From: Leifsonia soli
Lineage (GTDB): Bacteria > Actinomycetota > Actinomycetes > Actinomycetales > Microbacteriaceae
Direction of reading: 5' to 3'
NCBI RefSeq assembly: GCF_013408745.1
Contig: NZ_JACCBJ010000001.1
Location: forward strand, 2,728,001-2,792,000
DNA length: 64,000 nt
The position numbers and the translations under genes are program-made. The notes under the pieces are model-generated. The model ran no database searches. It was not told the DNA's origin and saw nothing but the letters and a program-made list of their open reading frames with translations. Positions 17,040-25,271 of this stretch are shown piece by piece (within the stretch, counting starts at the first letter, position 1; each line of letters starts with the position of its first letter).

Positions 17040-18017
17040 TCAGTTCTGCATGCTGAGCCGCTGCCCCTTCACCAGGGGATAGTCGACCACCTCGCTGGAG
17101 TCCAGATCCTCCTTGTGCATGTCGACACCGGTGATCTGGCTGTTCTCGTAGGTCGTGTAGTAGTAGACCCCGGTGTCGGTGTTGCAGCAGGACGAGTAGA
17201 TCGTGATCTCGAATTTGTCGTCGCCGCCGACGTGCACGCACCCGCGCTGCTGCGCCACCGATCCGAGGATGTGGAAGAACTGGCTGATGGACTCCGACTC
17301 CGAATCCCCGGCGACGGAGTTCATCCGGGTGAACACGGCCTTGGCGAAGCGAGACGCCGAAGACAGGTCTCCCGGGAGACCGATGGCGCCCATTCCCCGG
17401 CTGTAGGTGTCGAACGCGATGTCCTTCGAGAAGTGGTTCTCCGGCGGGTAGGTCGACAGGTGCATGTAGTCGTTGAGCCGGAACGTCTGGATGTCGAACG
17501 TCGGGTTGTTGGTGAGAACGCCGAAGGGGTTGTCGTACACCCGCAGGCCCTCCTTCACGCTCTCGACCGTGACCGACCGGTTCTTGTCGGCGATGATCCA
17601 GTGCAAGGGAGACAGCGGGAATTCTTCGCTGAAGGAGATGTCGACGAGGGTGACGTCGTTCAGGGCGGCCACCACCTGATCGACCGTCTCGAACCGTCCG
17701 AGCACCCACGGGATGAACTCGAACGGGGTGACGTTCGTCGTGCCGGCGGCCTCGGGCTTGTAGTCCGCGTTCTCCGGGAAGTTGAGGCCGGCCATTCCGA
17801 GACCTCGCTCGTTGACCGCGTCGTAGTACAACGGATAGCCGTCCGAGATCGTCGCGATGCCGACGATGGCGTGGTGACGGGGCAACGCTTCGGTCTTCCG
17901 GAACTCGAACGGGAAGTTCCGGGGTGTGACCGCAACCGTCTCGTGGTACGAGAACTCGAGGTCCAGATTCCTTCCGAAGTAGTGATCCTTGGTCGTGTAG
18001 CTGACTCCTGTGCACAT
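17040..18017 (-). CDS. Choloylglycine hydrolase family Ntn-amidase
   Basis: A 325-residue protein beginning MCTGVSYTTKDHYFGRNLD. After removal of Met, Cys2 becomes the N-terminal nucleophile of the Ntn-hydrolase fold. Further landmarks match bile salt hydrolases and penicillin V acylases: 'ERGLGMAGLNFPENADY', 'PLHWIIADKNRSVTVE', 'YDNPFGVLTNNPTFD', 'GLPGDLSSASRF' and the C-terminal 'YYYTTYENSQI'. The length equals the clostridial/lactobacillar enzymes. The start was chosen at the codon that places Cys at position 2; an upstream extension is not credible. The substrate could be conjugated bile salts, penicillin V or N-acyl homoserine lactones; sequence cannot separate these. Confidence 0.9.
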   Translation of the reverse strand: MCTGVSYTTKDHYFGRNLDLEFSYHETVAVTPRNFPFEFRKTEALPRHHAIVGIATISDGYPLYYDAVNERGLGMAGLNFPENADYKPEAAGTTNVTPFEFIPWVLGRFETVDQVVAALNDVTLVDISFSEEFPLSPLHWIIADKNRSVTVESVKEGLRVYDNPFGVLTNNPTFDIQTFRLNDYMHLSTYPPENHFSKDIAFDTYSRGMGAIGLPGDLSSASRFAKAVFTRMNSVAGDSESESISQFFHILGSVAQQRGCVHVGGDDKFEITIYSSCCNTDTGVYYYTTYENSQITGVDMHKEDLDSSEVVDYPLVKGQRLSMQN

Positions 18018-18116
18018 GATGTGTTTCCCCCATCGGTGAGTCGGGTTGTCTCGTGCTCTCCCCCGGGACGGTCTAGCAGCGCGAGCGCGCCGGCACCAGG
18101 GGTCGACCCGCACGGC

Positions 18117-18521
18117 TCACGCCGACCGGTGCGGGTCCTGTTCGGCGGTTGCGCGGATCGCTGCCATCGCGGCCGACGGAGCGGGCTGACCGAGGTAGGC
18201 GGTGAGCAGCACCATCAGCTCGGCCAGTCCCTGGTCCGTGACGCCGGCGCTGCGCGCGCCGTCCAGGTAGGTGGTGAGCCGCTGATCGGTGACGTGCTGA
18301 CCGACGAGTGCGGCGATGACGGCGATGGTGCGGTCGCGGTCCGTGAGGTCGGTCCCGTTCCATCCGGGCCCTCCCGCCGCCACGAACGCCTCGTTCGCGT
18401 ACTGCTCGCCGGCGCGGTCGGAGAGCACCCTCTCGGCCTCCTCCGGAGTGACGCCGAGATTCCTCGCATAGACCGCCCGGCCGGCCGCCACGCGCTGGTC
18501 GAGGGGGTCGTTCAGATGCAT
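18117..18521 (-). CDS. Carboxymuconolactone decarboxylase (CMD) family protein
   Basis: A 134-residue protein, helical throughout: 'AERVLSDRAGEQYANEAF', 'DLTDRDRTIAVIAALVGQHVTDQRLTTYLDGA', 'GLAELMVLLTAYLGQPA'. This is the CMD/AhpD-like fold, but the AhpD CxxC pair is absent, so a decarboxylase or lactone-processing role is more likely than peroxidase support. It overlaps the MarR gene by 10 bp and is the third gene of the MBL-MarR-CMD operon. Confidence 0.85.
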   Translation of the reverse strand: MHLNDPLDQRVAAGRAVYARNLGVTPEEAERVLSDRAGEQYANEAFVAAGGPGWNGTDLTDRDRTIAVIAALVGQHVTDQRLTTYLDGARSAGVTDQGLAELMVLLTAYLGQPAPSAAMAAIRATAEQDPHRSA

Positions 18522-19021
18522 GATCCGGGATCCTCCGTCGAGCCGATGATGGCGTAGAGGACCTCTTTGAGCGGCCCGAGCAGTGCGGGGTCGACGGCGT
18601 CGACGGCGCCATGCTCTGCGGCGGTGGCGTCGGCGGCGATCTCAGCGCGGAGCCGGTCTCCGGCCGGGGTGAGGAAGGGGATGCGAGCGCGTCGATCGCG
18701 CGAGTCCACGGCTCGGCCGATGAGGCCGGCCTTCTCGAGGCGGTCGAGCTCGGCGACCAGGGTCGTCTTGTCGACTCCGAGGGCCTGACCGAGCTCGATC
18801 TGGGTGAGGCCCTGCGTCTTGTCGAGGGCGCTGAGCACGATGTGGTCCCGCAGCGTGGCGCCGTGGCGTGCCGCTGCGGCTCCGACCGCCGCGTGCATCC
18901 GCTGCGCCGCCCGATGGAGGAGCCAGGTGAGCTCCGAGTCGGGACCGGGCCCGAGCGTGACGCCCCCGAGGGAACTCGTCGTGTGCCCGCCGCTCGACCC
19001 CGTCGCCTGGTTCGTGCTCAT
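18512..19021 (-). CDS. MarR-family transcriptional regulator
   Basis: A 169-residue winged-helix protein. The wHTH core is 'LRDHIVLSALDKTQGLTQIELGQALGVDKTTLVAELDRLEKAGLI' with the wing 'SRDRRARIPFLTPAG', flanked by dimerisation helices. The ATG at 19021 has GTGAG about 9 nt upstream; an in-frame ATG at 19039 overlaps the preceding MBL gene and has no RBS. It is co-transcribed with the metallo-hydrolase and CMD protein and probably represses its own operon through the palindrome at 19894-19932 (inference). Confidence 0.85.
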   Translation of the reverse strand: MSTNQATGSSGGHTTSSLGGVTLGPGPDSELTWLLHRAAQRMHAAVGAAAARHGATLRDHIVLSALDKTQGLTQIELGQALGVDKTTLVAELDRLEKAGLIGRAVDSRDRRARIPFLTPAGDRLRAEIAADATAAEHGAVDAVDPALLGPLKEVLYAIIGSTEDPGSCI

Positions 19022-19031
19022 GGCCACATTC

Positions 19032-19889
19032 TCACGCATCGGCAGGGGCGAATCGCGCCGGCAGCGGAGGGATGGATTCGTAGGCGGCCAGATCGTGGGA
19101 GGGCACGATCCGCATCACACTGCTGAGCGCACTGCTCCGACGCAGACCGCTGCGCACCGCGTCCGCGTCGACATCGGCCATGCGGCGCAGCAGCCATGGC
19201 CGCTCCAGCCCGCGGGTGACGCCGTCGAGCTGCCAGGTGAGATCGCCGATGAAGCCGTAGCGCTGCCCGTCGGGCAGGGTGACGAACACCACAACGGAAC
19301 CGGAGGTGTGCCCGCCGGCCAGGGCGACCACGACCGACCCGTCTCCGTGGATGTCCAGACTCCGGGAGAAACCCAGGTACTCGGGCCCGTCCAGCGCATA
19401 CTCGTGGATGGGGAGCCCGGCCGAGACCGCGCGGTAGACCGCGCCGTGCGCATCGGTGGCGGCATATTGCGCTTCCTCCCGGTTGATCCAGACCGGCACG
19501 CGCAGGGAGTCGAGGCCGCTGACATGATCCCAGTGGACATGCGTCAGCAGCACCCCGAGGAGCCGCGAACGGTCGTACCCGGAGTCGTCCAGCTGCTGTG
19601 CGACGGTCCGCCCCAGAGTGAAGGGCGCGCGCTCCATCCTGTTGAGCATCCGGACGTGGTCGGCCACCCGGGCGCCGAAGCCCGCGTCGATCAGCAGGTC
19701 GCCGCGCGGGTGCCGGACGAGGACCGAGGTCGCCGCGAAGTGCCGCTTGTCCCGCCACGCACCGCCCGTGACGGCGAGCGCGGCGCGGGTCACATAGGTG
19801 CCGGTGGGCAGTCGGTAGGTCGCCACACCGGCGGGAGGGGCCGCGGCCGGGAGAGGGTCGACCCAGGGAGTCGGTTCGATTGTGGGCAT
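19032..19889 (-). CDS. MBL-fold metallo-hydrolase
   Basis: A 285-residue metallo-beta-lactamase-fold protein. The zinc motif THVHWDH is seen, with 'LLIDAGFGA' before it, the third His in 'ALAGGHTSGSVVV', Asp in 'FIGDLTW' and a late His in 'VPSHD'. This spacing fits the lactonase-like group of MBL hydrolases. First gene of a minus-strand operon with MarR and CMD proteins; a -10-like TACTAT lies just 6 nt upstream of the ATG, so translation is probably leaderless. The substrate may be a lactone or ester that is also the MarR ligand; that is inference. Confidence 0.87.
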   Translation of the reverse strand: MPTIEPTPWVDPLPAAAPPAGVATYRLPTGTYVTRAALAVTGGAWRDKRHFAATSVLVRHPRGDLLIDAGFGARVADHVRMLNRMERAPFTLGRTVAQQLDDSGYDRSRLLGVLLTHVHWDHVSGLDSLRVPVWINREEAQYAATDAHGAVYRAVSAGLPIHEYALDGPEYLGFSRSLDIHGDGSVVVALAGGHTSGSVVVFVTLPDGQRYGFIGDLTWQLDGVTRGLERPWLLRRMADVDADAVRSGLRRSSALSSVMRIVPSHDLAAYESIPPLPARFAPADA

Positions 19890-19893
19890 GCGG

Positions 19894-19932
19894 AAATAGT
19901 ATCAACTCGGATCATCCGAGTCCATACTATTT
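19894..19932 (-). promoter_or_regulatory. 39-bp palindromic operator/promoter of the MBL-MarR-CMD operon
   Basis: Arms AAATAGTAT and ACTCGGAT pair with ATCCGAGT and ATACTATTT around the central base 19913. On the minus strand, TGGACT and TACTAT lie 17 bp apart within it, and the ATG follows 6 nt later. The repeat starts immediately beside the alpha-galactosidase stop, so it may also act as a hairpin at the end of that operon. Confidence 0.6.
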
Positions 19933-22125
19933 TCATCCGGCGATACGGGAGGCGTGCAGCACGACCACGCGCTCGGGAAGCGACAGGGGCAGCTGAAGGC
20001 CGGCGGTTGCGAGAACCCGGCCGGTCAGGACGGTCCCCGTGCCGTCTCCGTACCACCGCGGATCGGTGCGTCCGGGGTCGGCGGCCCCGACCGTCACGGG
20101 CCTGACGCGGTAGGGAGCGTCCCCGTCGAGGCCCGGCAGTGTGAAGCGGCCGTGCGGGGATTCGTTCGGCCGGCCCAGGAAGGCGAGGAAGAACAGCGCC
20201 TCCGAGCCGTCCGGTGCGACGGATCCGTACACCTGGAAGGCGGGGTCGACCTGGTCGGCCCGGACCAGGTCGCCCCCGTGGAGGAGCTCGCGATGGCGGA
20301 TGTGGAAGTCCACCCACTCGGTCAGGTCGTCCAGGTCGGCGTCCGTCGCCCGTGCGAGGTCCCACTCGATCCCGAAGTGCCCGAAGACGGCGGTGCCGGC
20401 CCGGAACGAGAGCGCGAGGTCGCGGCCGGTCGTGTGATTGACCGGCGAGCCCACGTGCGACCCGAGGAGCTCGGGCGGCAGCAGCTGCATGGTCCAGCGG
20501 TTCATCTGCTGGCGTTCGAGCGGGTCGACGCAGTCGCTGACCCAGACGCGGTCGGTGCGTTCCAGCACTCCGAGGTCGACGCGTGCCCCGCCTGAGGAGC
20601 AGGATTCGATCTCCAGCCCGGGGAACCGGGCCTTCAGCGCGTCCATCAGCCGGTACGCGGCGAGGGTCTGCTCGTGCACGCCGGCCCTGCCGGTCGGAGG
20701 GGTCCCCGCGTCGATGAGGTCGCGGTTGTGGTCCCACTTGATGTAGGCGATGTCGTACTCGGCGAGGATCGCCGACATGCGTTCGAGGATGTGCTCGTAC
20801 GCCGCCGCGATGCCGAGATCGAGCACCTGCTGATGGCGCGAGCGGAGCGGCAGGCGGCCGCCGGTCTGCATGATCCAATCGGGATGCGCGCGAGCCAGCT
20901 CGCTGTCCTCGCTGACCATCTCGGGCTCGAACCAGAGGCCGAACTCCATCCCGAGCCCGCGGACGTGGTCGATCAGCGGTCCGAGCCCGTCCGGCCAGAC
21001 GTCTCGGTCGACCGTCCAGTCGCCGAGGCCGCGTGTGTCGTCGCGGCGGCCCGCGAACCAGCCGTCGTCGAGCACGAAGCGTTCGACGCCGACGGCGGCC
21101 GCCCGGTCGGCGAGCCCGATCAGCCGGTCCAGGTCGTGGTCGAAGTAGACGGCCTCCCACACGTTGAGGGTCACCGGTCGCGGACGCCGAGGGTGCGTGG
21201 GCCGCGCGCGGAGGTAGCGGTGGAACCGGTGCGCCTGGTCGTCCAGCCCGTCGCCGTAGGACGCGTAGACCCAGGGCCCGAGATAGCTCTGCCCCTCATC
21301 GAGCAGGATCTCGCCCGCCAGGAGCAGCTCTCCTCCTCCGACGACCTGCGCCCCCGTGGACAACCGCTCGGCGTAGTGGCGATGATTGCCGCTGAACCCG
21401 ACGTGCACGCCCCACACCTCGCCCTGCCGGAACCCGAACCCGGGAACCCCGACGCTCAGCACGGTCGCGGCGTCCGGCCCGGTACGTCCCTTCCGGCCCT
21501 CGCGGAGGTGGCTCCCGACGACCAGCTCCCGCCGCTGCGGGATGCGCTCCTTGCTCCAGCGACCGGCGAAGTCGAGGATCTCCCTGGCGCGCGTCGGAAG
21601 CGGGAGCGCGACGTTCAGCTCCGACACCTCGTAGACGCCGCTCCCGACGTTCGTGACCGCGGCGCGGGTGCGCACGAGCCCGCCGGCCAGCAGTTCGACC
21701 TCCAGGGCGAGGTCGACCCCTCCGATCTCGTCGCGAGCGCGGAACGTCACAGCGGCCGGCCCCGTCTCGACCAGGCGGCCGTCCTGCCGGAGGCTGCCCT
21801 CCGCCTCGACATCGATCGACGCGACCGTGAACAGCAGCGACCAGTCCGCACCGGCGCGGTGGCCGACGACACCGGGCCGCCCCTCCCAGCCGGCGTGGTG
21901 CTCGGGCAGGAGGGCGACCCGGACGGCCTGGTCGACCACGTTGCCGGCCGCGGGTTCTTCGGCGGCGACGGTCAGCGCGTCGACGCTGTCAGCGGTCTGC
22001 GCTCCCAGCGACGCACCCCAGTGCACGACCGCGGGAAGGCGGCCCGTCGTGGCGTCGAGCACCACGCTCACCCCTCCCGCCGTGAGGTGGAGGAACACAT
22101 CGGCGGGCAGGGCTGTGGTCGTCAC
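19933..22125 (-). CDS. GH36 alpha-galactosidase
   Basis: A 730-residue protein. It has an N-terminal beta-supersandwich, a TIM barrel with the nucleophile Asp464 in 'YIKWDHNRD', the signature 'SCSSGGARVDLGVLERT', and the acid/base Asp531 in 'VWVSDCVDP'; an antiparallel beta-domain closes the C-terminus. It removes terminal alpha-1,6-galactose from oligosaccharides such as galactomannan or raffinose. The GTG start at 22125 has GGAG 5 nt upstream; a longer open frame upstream is in GC-driven non-coding phase. It is the last gene of the glycan operon, in the cytoplasm (no signal peptide), so its substrate is imported by the CUT1 transporter. Confidence 0.92.
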   Translation of the reverse strand: MTTTALPADVFLHLTAGGVSVVLDATTGRLPAVVHWGASLGAQTADSVDALTVAAEEPAAGNVVDQAVRVALLPEHHAGWEGRPGVVGHRAGADWSLLFTVASIDVEAEGSLRQDGRLVETGPAAVTFRARDEIGGVDLALEVELLAGGLVRTRAAVTNVGSGVYEVSELNVALPLPTRAREILDFAGRWSKERIPQRRELVVGSHLREGRKGRTGPDAATVLSVGVPGFGFRQGEVWGVHVGFSGNHRHYAERLSTGAQVVGGGELLLAGEILLDEGQSYLGPWVYASYGDGLDDQAHRFHRYLRARPTHPRRPRPVTLNVWEAVYFDHDLDRLIGLADRAAAVGVERFVLDDGWFAGRRDDTRGLGDWTVDRDVWPDGLGPLIDHVRGLGMEFGLWFEPEMVSEDSELARAHPDWIMQTGGRLPLRSRHQQVLDLGIAAAYEHILERMSAILAEYDIAYIKWDHNRDLIDAGTPPTGRAGVHEQTLAAYRLMDALKARFPGLEIESCSSGGARVDLGVLERTDRVWVSDCVDPLERQQMNRWTMQLLPPELLGSHVGSPVNHTTGRDLALSFRAGTAVFGHFGIEWDLARATDADLDDLTEWVDFHIRHRELLHGGDLVRADQVDPAFQVYGSVAPDGSEALFFLAFLGRPNESPHGRFTLPGLDGDAPYRVRPVTVGAADPGRTDPRWYGDGTGTVLTGRVLATAGLQLPLSLPERVVVLHASRIAG

Positions 22126-22157
22126 ATGTACTCCATCGTCGGGATGCGGGTGCCCGC

Positions 22158-25100
22158 TCAGCGGGCGGCGAAGCGCAGGGCGATCGAACGCGTCTCGGGG
22201 CGCAGCAGCGCATCCGGCCACACGTCCGGTCCGCAGGCCCGGGAGCCGAGGCCGTTCTGGGCTGCGTCGAGGTAGAGGTAGCCGGCGCGCGGGTCCGGCA
22301 GCTCGTGCTGATGCGCCGCGGCGCCGACCTCCTCGGCGGTGTGCCGTGCGAGCGTGAAGCCCGGTCGGCGTCCGCGCGCATCCGGGTCGGCGGTCACCCT
22401 GAGCCAGGGCCGGCCGCCGGCCAGGAGGTCGAGACGACGCATGTCGCTGCGGTGGCCGCTCTCCTGAGGCCACGCATACGGGACGGTCAATCGGTCGATG
22501 CCCTCCCGGTACCGGCCGACGAGCACGCCGCGCCGCGAGTCGGGGTACGACTCCCCCGGGCCCGTGCCGAACCAGTCCACCTCATCCACGTCGGCGGGCA
22601 GGTCGAACCGGACTCCGGCCCGGGGCCAGACGGCCGACCAGCGGGAGCTCGGGATCAGCTGGAGCGTCAGCAGCACCTGATCGCCGTCGCTCTCCCACGA
22701 CTCCTCGAGGATGACCGACTCGCGGCTGTCCGCGGCAGCCCAGCGTGTCCGGCGGGAGAGCGTGCTCGCGGTCCTCTCGAGCCCGAGGACACGAGGGGTG
22801 AGCCGGTCGAGCCCGGCGTCCCGCCAGATCGACGCATAGGACGGCCCGGGGAGGCCGAGGCCGCGCCCCTCCATCGGGTCGCTGACGTCGTAGCTGCCCA
22901 TGTGCGACCCGGCGTCGTTGTCCGTGGGGGCTCGCCAGAGCTGCAGCCGGGGGCCGGCGACCGGCCGCCCGCCGAGTGCGACCAGCCGCCCGTCCGCGAA
23001 CTCGGCCGGGCCGAGAGTGCAGCGACCGGCCGGGTCCTGCGTCTGCCCGCGCCCGGCGCGCCGGGAGGCGCCCGGCCTCTCGGAACGGCTCGACGGAACC
23101 GCGGCCTGCGCGGCGGCGATCACGTGCCCTTCTGGCGCCCACGGCGTCTCGTGCGCGAGCGCCGCCGTGATCGTGAACCACAGTTCGCCCGCGGCATGCA
23201 GGTGGCGGCCGTCGATCGCGATCTCCGCGACGCCGGTCTCACCGGCGCGCACGCCGCCCGGCTGGTCCGCCTCCACGTCCACGACGCCGGCCGCCACGAC
23301 CTCGCCGTCGAGCTCCAGCCGCCACGGGAAGATCAGATCGCCGGTGCTGGACGAGTGACGCCGGTTGCCGACCCGGACGGTGACGGTCTCCCCGTCCACC
23401 TGGATGGCGAAGCGGATCGGCGCGGTGACGGCGGCGAACTCCACCAGTCCCGGTGTCGGAGTGCCGTCGGACAGGACCATGCCGTCCATGCAGAAGTGCC
23501 CGTCGTGCACTCCGCCGCCGAAGTCGCCCCCGTACCCGAAGAACTCCACCCCATCGGGCGTGCGGGTGCGGATGCCGTGATCGCGCCACTCCCAGACGAA
23601 GCCGCCATGAAGCCGCGGGTAGCGGTCGACGAGGCCCTCGTAGAGGTCGATGCCGCCCGGACCGTTCCCCATCGCGTGCACGTACTCGCACAGCAGGAAG
23701 GGCTTGGTCCGCTGACGGGCCGATTGCGCCCCGGATGCGTTCAGCAGCAGCGCCGTCGAATCGCTGCCGATGCTCGTGACCTCGGCGATGGAGGCGTACA
23801 TGCGCGAGTAGACGTCGGTATAGTCCCCGGCGTGGTCGCCTTCGTAGTGGACCGGCCGCCCGGGGTCGCGCGAGTGGACCCACTCGGCCATCGCTGCCAG
23901 GTTCGCGCCCGTCCCCGACTCGTTGCCGAGGGACCACATCACGATGCTCGGGTGGTTCTTGTCGCGCTCCACCGTCCGTTCCATCCGGTCGAGGTAGGTC
24001 GCCCGCCAGCCGGGATCCTCGCTGGGGTTGCCCATCCATTCGTCGGTGCCGCCCTCGAACTGGCTGCCGCCGTGATGGAAGGCGTGGGTCTCGATGTCGC
24101 ACTCGAGCATCACCCAGAACCCGAGCTCGTCGGCGAGGTCGAGGACCCGCGGATGGGGCGGATAGTGCGAGGTGCGGATGGCGTTCACGTTGTGCCGCTT
24201 CATCAGCTCGAGGTCGCGCCGGACGAACTCCTCGCCGAATCCCCGACCGAGGTCGGGGTGGGTCTCGTGCCGGTTCATGCCGTGGAACACGACCCGCCGG
24301 CCGTTGACGAGGAAGCGGTCCCCCACGATCTCGACCGTGCGGAAGCCCAGACGGAGCCGGATGGTCTCGGCGCCGTCCCCGCCGACCACCGTGGCGTCGT
24401 AGAGCCGCGGGCTCTCGGCGGTCCAGGGCTCCACCCCGTCGATGCGGATCGGGGCGACCGCGGACGCGTCCGCCCACTCGGCGGCGACACCCAGCTCGGG
24501 GATGCTGAGACGGACCGGGAAGGCGTCGGCCTCCGCCACCAGCTCGGTGGAGAGCGTCCCCGCCCCCGTCCTGTGGTCGTACTCGGCGCGGATCCAGACG
24601 TCCTCGACTCCGGCCACGGGGCGTGCCTGCAGCGTGACCTCGCGGAAGATGCCCGGCAGCCACCACTGGTCCTGATCCTCGATGTACGTCGACGCGGACC
24701 ACTGATGCACCCGGACGGCGATGGTGTTGCTGCCCTCGCGCAGCGACTCGGTCACGTCGAACTCCTGCGCCAGGCGCGATCCGGTGCCGACACCGATCTC
24801 GTCACCGTTCAGCCACACGCGGTAGCGGGACTCGACCCCCTCGAAACGCAGGACGACGGCCGCGTACGACCGCCGGTCCATCCACCCAGCGGGCAGCAGG
24901 AACGTCCGGCGATGATCGCCGGTCGGGTTCTCGTCGGGAGAGAACGGCGGATCCTGGGGGAAGGGCAGCTGCACGTTCGTGTACTGCGGAGCGCCGTAGC
25001 GCCCGTTCCCGTGGAGCACCCAGTGACTGGGAACGGGGAGCTCGTCCCAGCCGGAGTCGTCGAACGCCGGGTCGGCGAACGCCTCCTCCGTCTCGCCGGC

Positions 25101-25271
25101 CGGCAGCACATCCGGGGCTCCGAGCGCGCCGGGCACACCCGACAGCAGGCGGAAGCGCCAGTCGCCGCTGAGCGACAGCGTCGGGGCGTCGGTGTGCAGC
25201 CGGGAGCGCGGCGCACGGCGCCGGCCGCGGCCGGGGCCGATGTCGTCGACATAGTGGACGGTCGTCGTCAC
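22158..25271 (-). CDS. GH2 beta-galactosidase (LacZ type)
   Basis: A 1037-residue, five-domain LacZ-type enzyme. Sugar-binding and Ig-like domains lead into a TIM barrel with 'NRHETHPDLGR', the acid/base Glu451 in 'SLGNESGTG' and the nucleophile Glu529 in 'LLCEYVHAMGN'; the C-terminal Bgal_small_N domain is complete. No signal peptide. The GTG start overlaps the upstream alpha-mannosidase stop (GTGA, 25268-25271), and the alpha-galactosidase gene follows after 32 bp. It hydrolyses beta-linked galactose in oligosaccharides delivered by the operon's transporter. A proline/arginine-rich insert is present near residue 730. Confidence 0.93.
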   Translation of the reverse strand: MTTTVHYVDDIGPGRGRRRAPRSRLHTDAPTLSLSGDWRFRLLSGVPGALGAPDVLPAGETEEAFADPAFDDSGWDELPVPSHWVLHGNGRYGAPQYTNVQLPFPQDPPFSPDENPTGDHRRTFLLPAGWMDRRSYAAVVLRFEGVESRYRVWLNGDEIGVGTGSRLAQEFDVTESLREGSNTIAVRVHQWSASTYIEDQDQWWLPGIFREVTLQARPVAGVEDVWIRAEYDHRTGAGTLSTELVAEADAFPVRLSIPELGVAAEWADASAVAPIRIDGVEPWTAESPRLYDATVVGGDGAETIRLRLGFRTVEIVGDRFLVNGRRVVFHGMNRHETHPDLGRGFGEEFVRRDLELMKRHNVNAIRTSHYPPHPRVLDLADELGFWVMLECDIETHAFHHGGSQFEGGTDEWMGNPSEDPGWRATYLDRMERTVERDKNHPSIVMWSLGNESGTGANLAAMAEWVHSRDPGRPVHYEGDHAGDYTDVYSRMYASIAEVTSIGSDSTALLLNASGAQSARQRTKPFLLCEYVHAMGNGPGGIDLYEGLVDRYPRLHGGFVWEWRDHGIRTRTPDGVEFFGYGGDFGGGVHDGHFCMDGMVLSDGTPTPGLVEFAAVTAPIRFAIQVDGETVTVRVGNRRHSSSTGDLIFPWRLELDGEVVAAGVVDVEADQPGGVRAGETGVAEIAIDGRHLHAAGELWFTITAALAHETPWAPEGHVIAAAQAAVPSSRSERPGASRRAGRGQTQDPAGRCTLGPAEFADGRLVALGGRPVAGPRLQLWRAPTDNDAGSHMGSYDVSDPMEGRGLGLPGPSYASIWRDAGLDRLTPRVLGLERTASTLSRRTRWAAADSRESVILEESWESDGDQVLLTLQLIPSSRWSAVWPRAGVRFDLPADVDEVDWFGTGPGESYPDSRRGVLVGRYREGIDRLTVPYAWPQESGHRSDMRRLDLLAGGRPWLRVTADPDARGRRPGFTLARHTAEEVGAAAHQHELPDPRAGYLYLDAAQNGLGSRACGPDVWPDALLRPETRSIALRFAAR

